A stretch of 64,000 nucleotides of DNA from Pseudomonas sp. ANT_J12. Its GTDB lineage: Bacteria > Pseudomonadota > Gammaproteobacteria > Pseudomonadales > Pseudomonadaceae. Position numbers and translations under genes: made by a program. The notes beneath the pieces are model-generated. The model worked only from the letters and a program-made list of their open reading frames with translations. It was not told the origin of the DNA and searched no databases. The DNA is taken from positions 1 through 64,000 of the forward strand of contig NZ_VOBN01000011.1 of the NCBI RefSeq assembly GCF_008370045.1. The letters run 5' to 3'. This document shows positions 25,460-34,487 of the stretch, piece after piece (the stretch's first letter is position 1; every line of letters starts with the position of its first letter).

Positions 25460-26973
25460 TTGTCGTCTTCCTTGAGCAGCGGATTGCTGGCGCCCAGGTA
25501 GGTCGGCACGCCGCGTAATACACCCTGGAACGCATCCAACGGTTCGCCGATGGTCATGCCGTGGCTGCTGATGCGGTATTCGCGAATGGTTGATTCATGG
25601 CTGCCGGTCCGTTTCTTGATGATGGAGATGGCCCGGCGCACTTTGCCCAGGGCTTCGAAGTAGCGCAGCAGAATTACGGTGTCGGCCAGGTAAGTGATAT
25701 CGACCGGCGCTTGCATGTCACCGACCAGACCATGCTGGGCGACGGTCATGAAGGTCGCGGCGCCTTGGCGGTTGAGGTACAGCAGCAACTCATGCATGTG
25801 CAACACCAGGGCGTTTTCTTCGGGCATTGCCGCCTGATAGCCGTTGATGCTGTCGATCACCACAGTCTTGATATTGCGTTCATCGACGCAGCGCCGCACC
25901 CGGTGGGAGAACTCGCCGGGGGACAGTTCGGCGGCGTCCACTTGTTCGATCAGCAAGTTGCCGGTGTCTTGCAGGGCCTTGAGATCGATGCCCATGTTTT
26001 TCATGCGTTCAAACAGCAGCCCTAGCTCTTCATCGAAGATAAACAGCGCGGCTTTTTCGCCACGGGCCACGGCTGCAGCGGCGAATATCATTGAGATCAG
26101 GGATTTGCCGGTACCGGCGGGACCGAGGATCAGCGTGCTGGAGCCGGTTTCGATGCCGCCGCCGAGCAGGGCGTCCATTTCCTTGATGCCGCTGGTCAAT
26201 TGCGTGCGAATGTACTTGCCGCGATGTTCCGCCGCCACCAGGCGCGGGAACACATGCACGCCGTCGCCCATGATGGTGAAGTCGTGAAAACCACCGCGAT
26301 ATTTCTGGCCACGGTATTTCACCACGCGAATCCGGCGGCGTTCTGCGCCGTAGTTGGGCGTCAGTTCTTCCAGGCGAATCACCCCGTGGGCCACGCTGTG
26401 CACGGTTTTATCCAGGGATTCGGTGGTCAGGTCATCCAGCAGCAACACCGTGGCGTCATAGCGCACGAAGTAATGCTTGATGGCCAGGATCTGCCGGCGA
26501 TAGCGCAAAGAGCTTTGGGCCAGCAGGCGGATTTCCGAGAGGCTGTCGAGGACCACGCGGGTCGGCTTGACTCGCTCTACGACTTCAAAGATCTGTTTGG
26601 TGGCTTCGCCCAGCTCCAGGTCCGAGGAATACAGCAAGCTTTGCTGGTGCTCGGCGTTGAGCAGGCTTTCCGGCGGGGTAAGTTCAAAGATGTGGATGTT
26701 CTCATCCAGCTCCCAGCCGTGGGACAACGCGCCTTGGCGCAGTTCACGTTCGGTTTCCGACAGGGTGATGTACAACGAGCGCTCGCCGGCTCGGGCTCCG
26801 GCGAGGAGAAAATGCAAGGCGACGGTGGTTTTACCGGTTCCGGGTTCACCCTCCAGCAAAAACACATGGCCGCGAGACAATCCACCGGCCAGGATGTCAT
26901 CCAGACCTTCGATGCCGGTGGCGGCTTTTGCACTGAACAACTCGTTAGATGTAGACAAAAAAAGCCCTCTCAT
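25456..26973 (-). CDS. Two-domain KaiC-like RecA-fold ATPase
   Basis: This protein of about 505 aa has two KaiC-type domains. Walker A motifs are GEPGTGKTT (residues 42-50) and GPAGTGKSL (K290). The paired acidic residues expected near the ATPase site appear in TLSETERE and FDEELG, and the Walker B strands read VVLDSLSEI and TVVIDSINGY. KaiC family members form hexamers; outside cyanobacteria their roles are mostly in stress or signalling. The C-terminal phosphosite segment of clock KaiC was not recognised. The ATG at 26973 lacks a ribosome-binding site, while a TTG at 26956-26958 has AGAGGG seven bases ahead, so the true start may be five codons shorter. No kaiA or kaiB lies nearby. Its stop overlaps the hybrid kinase start. 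Confidence 0.85.
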   Translation of the reverse strand: MRGLFLSTSNELFSAKAATGIEGLDDILAGGLSRGHVFLLEGEPGTGKTTVALHFLLAGARAGERSLYITLSETERELRQGALSHGWELDENIHIFELTPPESLLNAEHQQSLLYSSDLELGEATKQIFEVVERVKPTRVVLDSLSEIRLLAQSSLRYRRQILAIKHYFVRYDATVLLLDDLTTESLDKTVHSVAHGVIRLEELTPNYGAERRRIRVVKYRGQKYRGGFHDFTIMGDGVHVFPRLVAAEHRGKYIRTQLTSGIKEMDALLGGGIETGSSTLILGPAGTGKSLISMIFAAAAVARGEKAALFIFDEELGLLFERMKNMGIDLKALQDTGNLLIEQVDAAELSPGEFSHRVRRCVDERNIKTVVIDSINGYQAAMPEENALVLHMHELLLYLNRQGAATFMTVAQHGLVGDMQAPVDITYLADTVILLRYFEALGKVRRAISIIKKRTGSHESTIREYRISSHGMTIGEPLDAFQGVLRGVPTYLGASNPLLKEDDK

Positions 26974-27100
26974 GACTAGGGGAAGCGAGGCAGCAGGCCT
27001 GAAATGCCTGAATTGACTGCCTGTTTCTCTTGACCCTTGGCCGTGACGACGGTTCAACCTTTTTTGCCGGGCGCGATGACGCCTGTGTGACGCCTGCTGA

Positions 27101-27206
27101 CTGTAGGAGCAAGGCTTGCTTGACGCTGTTTTTTTTTGTAGGAGCAAAGCTTGCTCGCGAAAGCGATCTCACGGACGCCATCGCCGTTCAGCCTTACTCC
27201 TACAGG
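27101..27206. repeat. REP-type repeat cluster upstream of the KaiC-like gene
   Basis: Three copies of the GTAGGAGC(A/G)AGGCTTGC family are present, two direct and one inverted (ending CTCCTACAG), with imperfect arms. They occupy the gap between the TPR gene stop and the KaiC-like gene start, so the KaiC-like gene's promoter must lie in the roughly 130 bases between 26974 and 27100. Confidence 0.75.
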
Positions 27207-27220
27207 GATGGTGGCGAGCG

Positions 27221-28276
27221 TTACAGACCTTGCTGCAACGCCGGATCATCCGGGTTCATCTGCTCCAGTTGCGCCAGCAGAATCTGCACGTTCTGCAACT
27301 GGCCGCTTTCCTTCCAGTAATTGATCAACAACACCCGCGCCTTGCGGTCGGCTGGGTGGCGCTGGACGATTTCCTGCAGCTGTTTCTGCGCGGCTTCCAG
27401 CTCTTCCTCACCGTGCAGCGTAGTGGCCAGGTCGTAACGGTAATCCTTGTTGTCCGGCTCCAGTTCAACCGCTTTGGAAAGGCCGAGTACCGCGAATTCA
27501 CTCTGCCCGTGGTGCAGCAACCAGAGGCCGAGGGCATGTTGCAGGAAGGCGGAATCGGGCTGGGCCTTCAACTGTTTGGCCAGCAACTGGCGGGCGGCGT
27601 CGGTCTGGCCTTGCTTGTCCAGTACTTCGATTTGCATGACCAGTGCCGGCAGGTTGCCAGGCTCCAACTGCAAGGTGCGCTCCAGCGCTTGTTGCGCCTC
27701 CTTCAGTTCGGCGTTGTGCAGGTGCAGCCGTGCCAGCTGATAGTGCGTGTTGGCACTTTCCGGTTCGGCCTTGAGCACCAGTTCCCAGGCATCAATCGCC
27801 TGCTGCAATGGACCGAAATACAGGCCCAGATCATCCGGTGACAGCCCCAATAGCGCGTTGACGGCTGCCAAACGCACGGTTTGCTCGCTGTCATCGAGCA
27901 ACGGCCCCAGCAACAGGCTGCGCTGACCGCTGGGGACCAGGCCGACCACACTCTTGATCGCCGCCACCCGGACATCCGCCGAGCTGTTTTGCAAGTCGGC
28001 ATCGGCCAGCTTCAAGGCTTGCGGGCTGGGGTAGTTGGGCAACTCGGCGAGGAGCCAGAGCCGGCGTTTGGTCGACAAGTCAGGCCGCGCCAGTTGCTGA
28101 TAAAGCACCCGCGCCGCCCCCGGTTGACCGGCGCGCGCCTGGGCCAGCGCTTCGCTGTAGCCATGTTTGATCGCCTCCGGCACCACGGGCGTGGTACTGC
28201 GCAGGAAAAACCAGGCGAGGGCAATGGCGAACAGGACGCAGAGGCTGATAAGCAGGTAGCGGCGGGACTGGGGCAT
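27221..28276 (-). CDS. Membrane-anchored TPR/HEAT-like repeat protein
   Basis: This 351-aa protein has one N-terminal membrane helix (residues 7-24), so the bulk is probably periplasmic. Residues 75-140 look like HEAT-type repeats (VRVAAIKSVVGL, VRLAAVNALLGL), and residues 150-340 hold about five TPR repeats (for example NTHYQLARLHLHNAELKEAQ). Such proteins act as scaffolds. It lies head-to-tail with the bestrophin-like gene, 77 bases apart on the same strand. The function cannot be told from the sequence. Confidence 0.78.
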   Translation of the reverse strand: MPQSRRYLLISLCVLFAIALAWFFLRSTTPVVPEAIKHGYSEALAQARAGQPGAARVLYQQLARPDLSTKRRLWLLAELPNYPSPQALKLADADLQNSSADVRVAAIKSVVGLVPSGQRSLLLGPLLDDSEQTVRLAAVNALLGLSPDDLGLYFGPLQQAIDAWELVLKAEPESANTHYQLARLHLHNAELKEAQQALERTLQLEPGNLPALVMQIEVLDKQGQTDAARQLLAKQLKAQPDSAFLQHALGLWLLHHGQSEFAVLGLSKAVELEPDNKDYRYDLATTLHGEEELEAAQKQLQEIVQRHPADRKARVLLINYWKESGQLQNVQILLAQLEQMNPDDPALQQGL

Positions 28277-28353
28277 GCACGGATCCGGGAGCTGGCGAGC
28301 TTTTGCAAAGGACGTCAGCTTCGGTCAGGTGCGGCCGTGAGTCAAACCCTGGC

Positions 28354-29253
28354 TCAGTTCAAGACGTACTCGATGGGTTCGAGGGCCGGCGGCAAATCGG
28401 TTTGCCCCAACGCCGCCAGCACTTCGCGCTCCAGGGTGCGCAAAATCGCATTACACGGCAAATCGTTCTCATCGAAGCCGAACGGGTCTTCCAGGTCGTC
28501 GCCGATCTCGTCGAGGCCAAAAAAGGTGTAACTGACGATGGCGGTGAACACCGGGGTCAGCCAACCCAATGGTTCGGCCATGGCAAACGGCAGCAGGATG
28601 CAAAACAGGTAAATGGTGCGGTGCAGCAACAGGGTGTAAGGGAAGGGCAGCGGCGTGCTTTTTATCCGTTCGCAACTGGCCTGGACCTGGCTCAGGCTGA
28701 CCAGTCGGGATTCCAGTTGGGTGTAGCGCCATTCGCTGATCCGGCCGAGTTCGGCCAGCTCCGAACAGCGGGCGCCGATGCGTTGCAAGAGTGCGTCGGG
28801 GATGTTCGGGTGCTGATGATCGATGGGCGTGGGCGTCCAGGGGGCGACGGCTTGCCGCTCACTTTCAAAGCGCAGGCGCGCGATCAGGCCATGGGCGAAG
28901 CCGCAGAGTTCACGCAACAACAGTTCGCGTTCGTCGGCGTCCATCAGGCCCTGGGTCTGGCGGATCAGCGAGCGCACCTCGATGATCAATTGCCCCAATT
29001 GCTTGCGACCTTCCCACCAGCGGTCGTAACACGCGTTGTTGCGAAAACTCATGAAGATCGACAGCGACAACCCCAGTAGGGTGAAGGGCGTGGCATTGAC
29101 CTTGGAGAAATACGCCGGGTGCCAGGTTTCCACCAGCACAATCACCGACGCGAGCAGGGTCACCAACAGGCTGCGCAAGGCAATGCGCTTGGCAATCGAG
29201 CCTTTGAGGGAAAACAGGATGCCGATCAGGTTCGGCTTGGGACGTACGATCAT
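28354..29253 (-). CDS. Bestrophin-like (YneE/UPF0187) membrane channel protein
   Basis: This 299-aa inner-membrane protein matches the bacterial bestrophin family. The signature SFRNNACYDRWWEGRKQLGQL (about residues 72-92) sits after the second membrane helix, with further helices near residues 30-50, 210-230 and 235-255. The late segment FGLDEIGDDLEDPFG is the conserved acidic stretch. Bacterial relatives form pentameric ion channels, often for sodium or chloride. The ORF opens 34 codons earlier at 29355, but the ATG at 29251-29253 gives the family's usual length; it has no strong ribosome-binding site. Confidence 0.88.
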   Translation of the reverse strand: MIVRPKPNLIGILFSLKGSIAKRIALRSLLVTLLASVIVLVETWHPAYFSKVNATPFTLLGLSLSIFMSFRNNACYDRWWEGRKQLGQLIIEVRSLIRQTQGLMDADERELLLRELCGFAHGLIARLRFESERQAVAPWTPTPIDHQHPNIPDALLQRIGARCSELAELGRISEWRYTQLESRLVSLSQVQASCERIKSTPLPFPYTLLLHRTIYLFCILLPFAMAEPLGWLTPVFTAIVSYTFFGLDEIGDDLEDPFGFDENDLPCNAILRTLEREVLAALGQTDLPPALEPIEYVLN

Positions 29254-29460
29254 GGGGGCGGGGCTTATTCGAGTGACGCTTTCGCAGCGTTTAAAGCCTA
29301 GGGGCCGGGCCGGTTTCTGTCCAATCGCTATGGCTGACAGGGTTATCGAGCGCATCTATCGCTGGCGGCTGGCTGATCATCGAATTTGCCTACAACTCCC
29401 GTCGACTTTTTAACCTGTCGGGGTCTTGAAGCAGTGACTACGCTTGCTTGAGATGACCCG

Positions 29461-31608
29461 ATGAGTTCGCCCATGCAACCGTTTCTTCACTACTTCAAGA
29501 TGCTGCTCAATCCCGGCCAAGGGGGCTTGCTGTTTGCCTTGCGAACCATTGCCGCCGGTTTGCTGACCTTGTACCTGGCGTTCCTGTTCGACCTCGACCA
29601 GCCCAAGTGGTCGATCATGGCGGTGGTCATCGTCAGCCAGCCGTCGGGTGGCATGGCGTTGGCCCGCAGCTTCGGCCAGGTTATCGGCACCACGATGGGC
29701 GCGGTCGTCGCGGTGCTGATCATGGCGATTTTCCCCCAGGCCCCGCTGCCCTTCATTATTACCCTGGCCCTGTGGCTGGCGTTGTGCACCGCTGGCGGTA
29801 CGTTGTTGCGCTACACCAGCTCCCAGGCCTTTGTGCTCAGCGGCTACACGGCCGTTGTTGTGGCGCTGCTGTCGGTGCCGGACCAGGACGGCACGTTCCT
29901 GCTGGCCGTCACACGGGTCACCGAGACACTGTTGGCGTTGGCTTGCGTGTGCGTGGTCAGCCTCCTGACCGCACGCCCGGAGACGGTGGCGCGCAACTAT
30001 TTCGCCAAGGTCGACGAGGTGATCAAGCTGCTTGCGACCCACGCGGCGGCGGTCATCCGCACCGAAGAAAGCGAAGCCGATTTCCACCGTCGGCAGATGC
30101 AACTGTTGGGCGAGATCAGTGCGCTGGAAGGGTTGCGTCGGCATTTGTACTTCGATGCGCCTCGCCTGCGCAGTGCCAACGGCCTGGTGCAGATGCTGGG
30201 TAATCAGCTGGTGCTGCTGACCTCACGACTGACGGCGTTGCGCCACCAGCGAGAGCTGCTGGCCGAGCGCTGGCAAGGCGCATTGCCCGAAGAAATCGAG
30301 CTGTTGCGCGCCGAAGAACTGGCTTTTCTCGATGAATTGGCGATTCAGGGGCGCGCATTGTCGACCGAGGCGCGCAAGCATTTCGTCTCACTGCAACACC
30401 GCTTCGACAGCCAGGCTTACAAGGCCGAGCAGCTCACCGAAACCATGACCGCCACCTTGCGCTCGTTGGCCTGGGCGTTGCGTTGGGAGCAGGCGCGGTT
30501 GCTTCAGCAACTGGAGCAGATTCTGGAACTCAGCGATGCGATTCAGGAGGGGCGCGAAGCCAGTTGCGTGTTTCGCGGGCAGGAGAATCCATTGCATCTG
30601 GATTTCACCCTGGCGGCGATGAACGCCATTCGCGCCTTTATCGCGTTGGTGGTGGCTGGATTGATCTGGATCGAAACCGGCTGGGACGGCGCCCGTGGCG
30701 GAATGGTGCTGGTGGGCATTCTCTGTTCGCTGATGGCGACGTTCCCGCGACCGCTGCTGGCCGCCCAGAGTTATGCGAGGGGGCTGGTCATGGCGCTGAT
30801 CGCTTCGGCGCTCTACCTGTTCATGCTGTTCCCGATGATCAGCCATTTCGAGTTGTTGGCGTTGCTGTTGGTGCCGCTGCTGTACGCCGTGGCGATCGGG
30901 CTGACCACGCCGCCTACCACCGGGACGGCCATTGGCCTGGGGCTCACGACATTCCTGTTGTTGGGGCCGCAAAACATCGGGATCGGCCAGAACACGGCGA
31001 TCCAGTGGTTCGAGTTCGCCGCCGCGTACACCTGCGCCACCGTGCTGGCACTGAGTGTCTACGCGCTGATCTTCCCGTTCAGACCGGTTTTACGGATGCG
31101 CCGGTTGTTCAATGAGAGCTGTGAACAGGTCTACGCGTTACTCAAGACGCCAGCCACCGATGAGCAGCAATTTGCCTTTGAAAGCCGTATGGTCGACCGC
31201 CTGACCATGATGCTTGGCTTGCTGCCGGCGATTACCGAGCAGCGCTCCCGGGAGTTGTTCGAAGTCAGCCTGGGTTGCATGGCGCTGGGCGTGGCGTTGA
31301 ACCAGCTCAGGCAGCAAGGGCGCAACCATGCGCTGCTGAGTACCGATCAACAAAACCGTTTGCTGGCGGCGGTCCGTGAGACCGGGCGGTTGATTGCCGG
31401 ACGGCCCGGGATCGATCTTGAGCGCCTGCTCGCCAACTTGCGCAGCCTGGGGGATGAAATGGATGACCTGCATCTGGATGTTCATGAGCAGTTGTGGTCC
31501 GTATTCCGGATGCGCGTTTCGTTGCTGATCGTGGTGTCGTTTCTACAGCGCTACCGCGGCTACTTTCAACCTGCCGACACGGAAGGAGTACCAGCCCTTG
31601 CCCATTGA
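29461..31608 (+). CDS. FUSC-family inner-membrane efflux protein (AaeB-like)
   Basis: This 715-aa protein has two clusters of about five to six membrane helices (about residues 20-170 and 385-540) separated by a soluble region and followed by a cytoplasmic C-terminus. This is the arrangement of aromatic-acid exporters AaeB and related FUSC proteins. The loop after the second helix, WSIMAVVIVSQPSGG, is typical. It is followed immediately by a DUF1656 gene and an HlyD-like gene, the standard trio in which this protein is the pump subunit. The likely role is export of hydroxylated aromatics or similar toxic compounds. The ATG at 29461 has only a weak ribosome-binding site. Confidence 0.85.
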   Translation: MSSPMQPFLHYFKMLLNPGQGGLLFALRTIAAGLLTLYLAFLFDLDQPKWSIMAVVIVSQPSGGMALARSFGQVIGTTMGAVVAVLIMAIFPQAPLPFIITLALWLALCTAGGTLLRYTSSQAFVLSGYTAVVVALLSVPDQDGTFLLAVTRVTETLLALACVCVVSLLTARPETVARNYFAKVDEVIKLLATHAAAVIRTEESEADFHRRQMQLLGEISALEGLRRHLYFDAPRLRSANGLVQMLGNQLVLLTSRLTALRHQRELLAERWQGALPEEIELLRAEELAFLDELAIQGRALSTEARKHFVSLQHRFDSQAYKAEQLTETMTATLRSLAWALRWEQARLLQQLEQILELSDAIQEGREASCVFRGQENPLHLDFTLAAMNAIRAFIALVVAGLIWIETGWDGARGGMVLVGILCSLMATFPRPLLAAQSYARGLVMALIASALYLFMLFPMISHFELLALLLVPLLYAVAIGLTTPPTTGTAIGLGLTTFLLLGPQNIGIGQNTAIQWFEFAAAYTCATVLALSVYALIFPFRPVLRMRRLFNESCEQVYALLKTPATDEQQFAFESRMVDRLTMMLGLLPAITEQRSRELFEVSLGCMALGVALNQLRQQGRNHALLSTDQQNRLLAAVRETGRLIAGRPGIDLERLLANLRSLGDEMDDLHLDVHEQLWSVFRMRVSLLIVVSFLQRYRGYFQPADTEGVPALAH

Positions 31609-31798
31609 TCTGGAATTGGGCGGTGTCTATCTGCCGCCAATCGCCCAGGCCCTGTTGCTGGCCTTGCCGATTTTTCTGCTGCTGGACTGGCTCCTGAGGC
31701 GCCTGGGTGTTTTGCGTTTCGTCTGGCATGAAGCGCTGTTTGAAGGGGCGTTGTATGCCTGCGTTTGCGCCACGCTGATCCTGGTCATGGGAGGCTGA
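31598..31798 (+). CDS. DUF1656 small membrane protein (AaeX-like)
   Basis: This 66-aa protein has two hydrophobic helices (about residues 11-33 and 46-64), with the charged segment RFVWHEALFEGALY between them that marks the DUF1656/AaeX family. It is the small partner of FUSC-type exporters. The start is TTG at 31598, supported by GGAAGGAG about ten bases upstream. The gene overlaps the end of the FUSC gene by 11 bases. Confidence 0.85.
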   Translation: MPIDLELGGVYLPPIAQALLLALPIFLLLDWLLRRLGVLRFVWHEALFEGALYACVCATLILVMGG

Positions 31799-31802
31799 TG
31801 CC

Positions 31803-32768
31803 TTGAAGAAGATCCTTGCCCGACTCGCGACCGTCGCGGTGGTGTTGCTGGCGTTCATCCTCGGCTGGTTTGCTTGGGAGCATTACACCCGCGCGCCCTG
31901 GACCCGGGATGCCCGGGTGAGGGCGGATGTGGTGACCTTGTCGGCCGACGTCGCGGGACGCATCGTCAGCCTGGGCGTGCAGGACAACCAGCATGTGGAG
32001 AAAGGGCAGCTGCTGCTGGAGATCGATCCGGCGCGCTACAGCCTGGCGGTGGAGCGGGCCAAGCGTTCCGTGGAAGTCTCGAAAGCGACGCTTGGCCAAT
32101 CTCAGGCTTCAATTGTGTCCAGCGAAGCGTTGCTCAAGCAGCGTCAAAGCGAAGAACAGCGGCGGCGCAAGTTGAAACAGGGTTTCGCGATTTCCGGTGA
32201 GGAGTGGGAAAAATCCAGCACTGAGGTCGCCGTGGCCCAGGCCGAGTTGTTACGCAATCAGGCTAACCTCGGGCTGGCCCAGGCCAATGTGCAACTGGCC
32301 ATCGCCGCGTTGACCCAGGCCGAACTCGATTTGCAACGTACCCGGGTCGAAGCGCCGGTCAGTGGCTACGTCACCAACCTGCTGACCCGCCAGGGCGATT
32401 ACGCCACGGCCGGTGGTGCGTTGCTGGCGCTGGTGGACAGCGACTCGTTTTACGTCAGTGGTTACTTTGAAGAAACCAAACTGCCGCGAATCCAGGAGGG
32501 GGACCGGGTGCGGATCGAGTTAATGAGCGGCGAAACCTTCGGCGGCACGGTGCAAAGCATCGCCTTCGCCATTGCCGACCGCGAGAACGCCCCGGGTGCG
32601 CGGTTGCTGGCCAACATCAACCCCAGTTACACGTGGGTCAAATTGGCGCAACGGGTGCCGGTGCGGATAGAGATCGATGCTGATTACGCAGCCAAAAACC
32701 GCTTGCGGGCCGGCACGACAGCCACAGTAACCGTCATGGAAAACCACAAGACAGACGAACACCGCTAA
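31803..32768 (+). CDS. HlyD/EmrA-like membrane fusion protein (AaeA-like)
   Basis: This 321-aa periplasmic adaptor has one N-terminal membrane helix (about residues 7-26) and a lipoyl-type motif (TLSADVAGRIVSLGV, about 41-55). A long coiled coil (about 80-190) follows, with the second lipoyl half in LQRTRVEAPVSGYVTNL. It links the FUSC pump to an outer-membrane channel. The start is TTG at 31803, preceded by GGAGG at about eight bases; the nearby ATG at 31798 is not open. The gap to the DUF1656 gene is four bases, so the trio forms one operon. Confidence 0.88.
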   Translation: MKKILARLATVAVVLLAFILGWFAWEHYTRAPWTRDARVRADVVTLSADVAGRIVSLGVQDNQHVEKGQLLLEIDPARYSLAVERAKRSVEVSKATLGQSQASIVSSEALLKQRQSEEQRRRKLKQGFAISGEEWEKSSTEVAVAQAELLRNQANLGLAQANVQLAIAALTQAELDLQRTRVEAPVSGYVTNLLTRQGDYATAGGALLALVDSDSFYVSGYFEETKLPRIQEGDRVRIELMSGETFGGTVQSIAFAIADRENAPGARLLANINPSYTWVKLAQRVPVRIEIDADYAAKNRLRAGTTATVTVMENHKTDEHR

Positions 32769-32789
32769 TCCCTTATTGGAACGGGCATT

Positions 32790-32936
32790 TGTGGCGAGGG
32801 GGCTTGCCCCCGTTGGGTCGCGAAGCGGCCCCAAAACGTGTAGCCGAGATCTGTCAGACACACCGCATGCAATGATTCACGACTGCTTCGCAGCCGAACG
32901 GGGTGGTGCGGCATTCCGACAAGCCCCGTCGCCACA
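32790..32936. repeat. REP-type inverted repeat between convergent efflux operons
   Basis: The arms GTGGCGAGGGGGCTTGCC and its imperfect complement near 32900-32936 enclose a GCGAAGC/GCTTCGC pair. It is the second REP family of the window and lies between the HlyD-like gene end and the oprN terminator. Confidence 0.78.
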
Positions 32937-32980
32937 CAAGCCCGTTCCCACAGATGGAATGCAGTGTCTTTTGAGCAAGC

Positions 32981-33046
32981 AAAAAAAAGCCCCGCGACCG
33001 AATGAGACGCGGGGCCAAAAAATTTGGTTGGTTGCGGCCAACCAAA
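32981..33046 (-). terminator. oprN terminator with tandem hairpin
   Basis: On the minus strand, a perfect 9-base stem (TTTGGTTGG/CCAACCAAA, 33023-33046) comes first. A second hairpin (GCCCCGCG arms, 32989-33015) then leads into eight T. The second is a standard Rho-independent terminator for mexEF-oprN. Confidence 0.88.
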
Positions 33047-33062
33047 GGAGCTCTTTAAAAAC

Positions 33063-34487
33063 TTACTTGCTGGCGACCGTTGTCTCCGGTTGCCAACCGC
33101 CACCCAAGGCTTTGTAGATCGCGACGATGCCGCGATACAGATCGACTTCGGCCTGGGCCTGGGAATCTTCGGCGGCCAGACGTTCACGCTGGGCGTCGAG
33201 CAGGACCAGGAAGTCCGCCGTGCCTTCGCGGTAGCGAATCTGCGCCAGGTCGGCAGCGGCGCGGCTGGATTCACTCTGACGAATCAGCGAAATCAGGCGT
33301 TGCTGGCGTTTGCCGTAATCGCTGAAGGCGTTTTCCGATTCTTCCAGGGCCAGCAGCACTTGTTGCTCGTAGGTCGCCAGGGCGCCTTCGGCATCGGCAT
33401 CGGCACCGCGCAAACGGGCGCGCACGCTACCCAGGTCAAACGCCGCCCAGGTAATGCTTGGGCCCAGTGCCCAGGCATTGGCTGCCGCAGAACCGATCTG
33501 CGAACCACGCCCGGCGGTGAAGCCGAGGAAGCCGCTGAGGCTGACCCGCGGGAACAAATCAGCCTTGGCTACGCCGATACGGGCGGTGGCGGAAGCGAGC
33601 TTGCGTTCGGCGCTGAGAATGTCCGGGCGACGTTGCAGCAGTTCACCCGGATTACCGATCGGCAGGGCCTTGGCGATCGCTGGCAAATCTTTCGGGCTCA
33701 AGTCGACGGTCAGCTTGTCCGGACGTTCACCCAGCAGGGTGGCGATACGGTTTTTCTGTCGAACCTGTTCGGCCTGCAATTGCGGCACACTGGCTTCGAC
33801 GGAAGCCAGGCGTGCATCGGCGCGGACCACATCAAGCTGATCGCCGACGCCGGCATCACGCAGGCTGACGGTGATCTTGCTCGATTCCTGCTGGTTGTTC
33901 AGGTTGGCCAGGGCGATCTTTTCCCGCAGTTGTGCGCCGCGCAGCTGGCCGTAGGCGTCCACCAGTTCGGCAATCATGCTGACTTGCAGTTGGTACAGAT
34001 CGGCCTCGGCGGCTTGTTGCTCGGCGTCGGCCGATTCCAGATTGCGCTGGATGCGACCGAACAAGTCCAGTTCCCACGCCATGTCCAGGCCCAGGTCATA
34101 GCGTTCGCTGTTAACCCGTTTGGTGGTCTGGCCAGGGATTTGCCCCTTGGCCAGGTCACTGCTGGCGCGGCTGGTGATGGTCGGCATGGCGTCGTTGCTG
34201 GCGTCGTCGCGAATCGCTCGTGCGGCTTTCCAGCGGGCGAATGCCACGCGCAGATCACGGTTGCCTTGCAGCGATTGCATCACCAACTGGTTGAGGGTCG
34301 GGTCTTCAAACTGTTGCCACCAGATGCCTTCGAAACGCGAGCGGTCATAGTTCTTCTGACCGCTGGCGCCATCGGTAGCGGCCGTGATGTTGGCCGGCTC
34401 CGTGGCAGGGGTTTTGTAGTCCGGGCCGACAGCACAGGCGCTCAGCGCCAGTACCAGCAAGCTCGGCAGGAAGGCTTTCAGGCTCAT
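33063..34487 (-). CDS. oprN: Outer-membrane efflux channel OprN
   Basis: This 474-aa TolC-type lipoprotein is the outer-membrane channel of the MexEF-OprN tripartite pump. The signal peptide ends in a lipobox, LSAC, with the lipidated C18, followed by AVGPDYKTP, the typical start of NodT-family channels. Two long helical outer-membrane efflux repeats follow. Its ATG overlaps the mexF stop by four bases, so translation is coupled. Length (474 aa) matches OprN. Expression would follow MexT activation of the operon, and export substrates in P. aeruginosa include chloramphenicol, fluoroquinolones and trimethoprim. Confidence 0.9.
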   Translation of the reverse strand: MSLKAFLPSLLVLALSACAVGPDYKTPATEPANITAATDGASGQKNYDRSRFEGIWWQQFEDPTLNQLVMQSLQGNRDLRVAFARWKAARAIRDDASNDAMPTITSRASSDLAKGQIPGQTTKRVNSERYDLGLDMAWELDLFGRIQRNLESADAEQQAAEADLYQLQVSMIAELVDAYGQLRGAQLREKIALANLNNQQESSKITVSLRDAGVGDQLDVVRADARLASVEASVPQLQAEQVRQKNRIATLLGERPDKLTVDLSPKDLPAIAKALPIGNPGELLQRRPDILSAERKLASATARIGVAKADLFPRVSLSGFLGFTAGRGSQIGSAAANAWALGPSITWAAFDLGSVRARLRGADADAEGALATYEQQVLLALEESENAFSDYGKRQQRLISLIRQSESSRAAADLAQIRYREGTADFLVLLDAQRERLAAEDSQAQAEVDLYRGIVAIYKALGGGWQPETTVASK

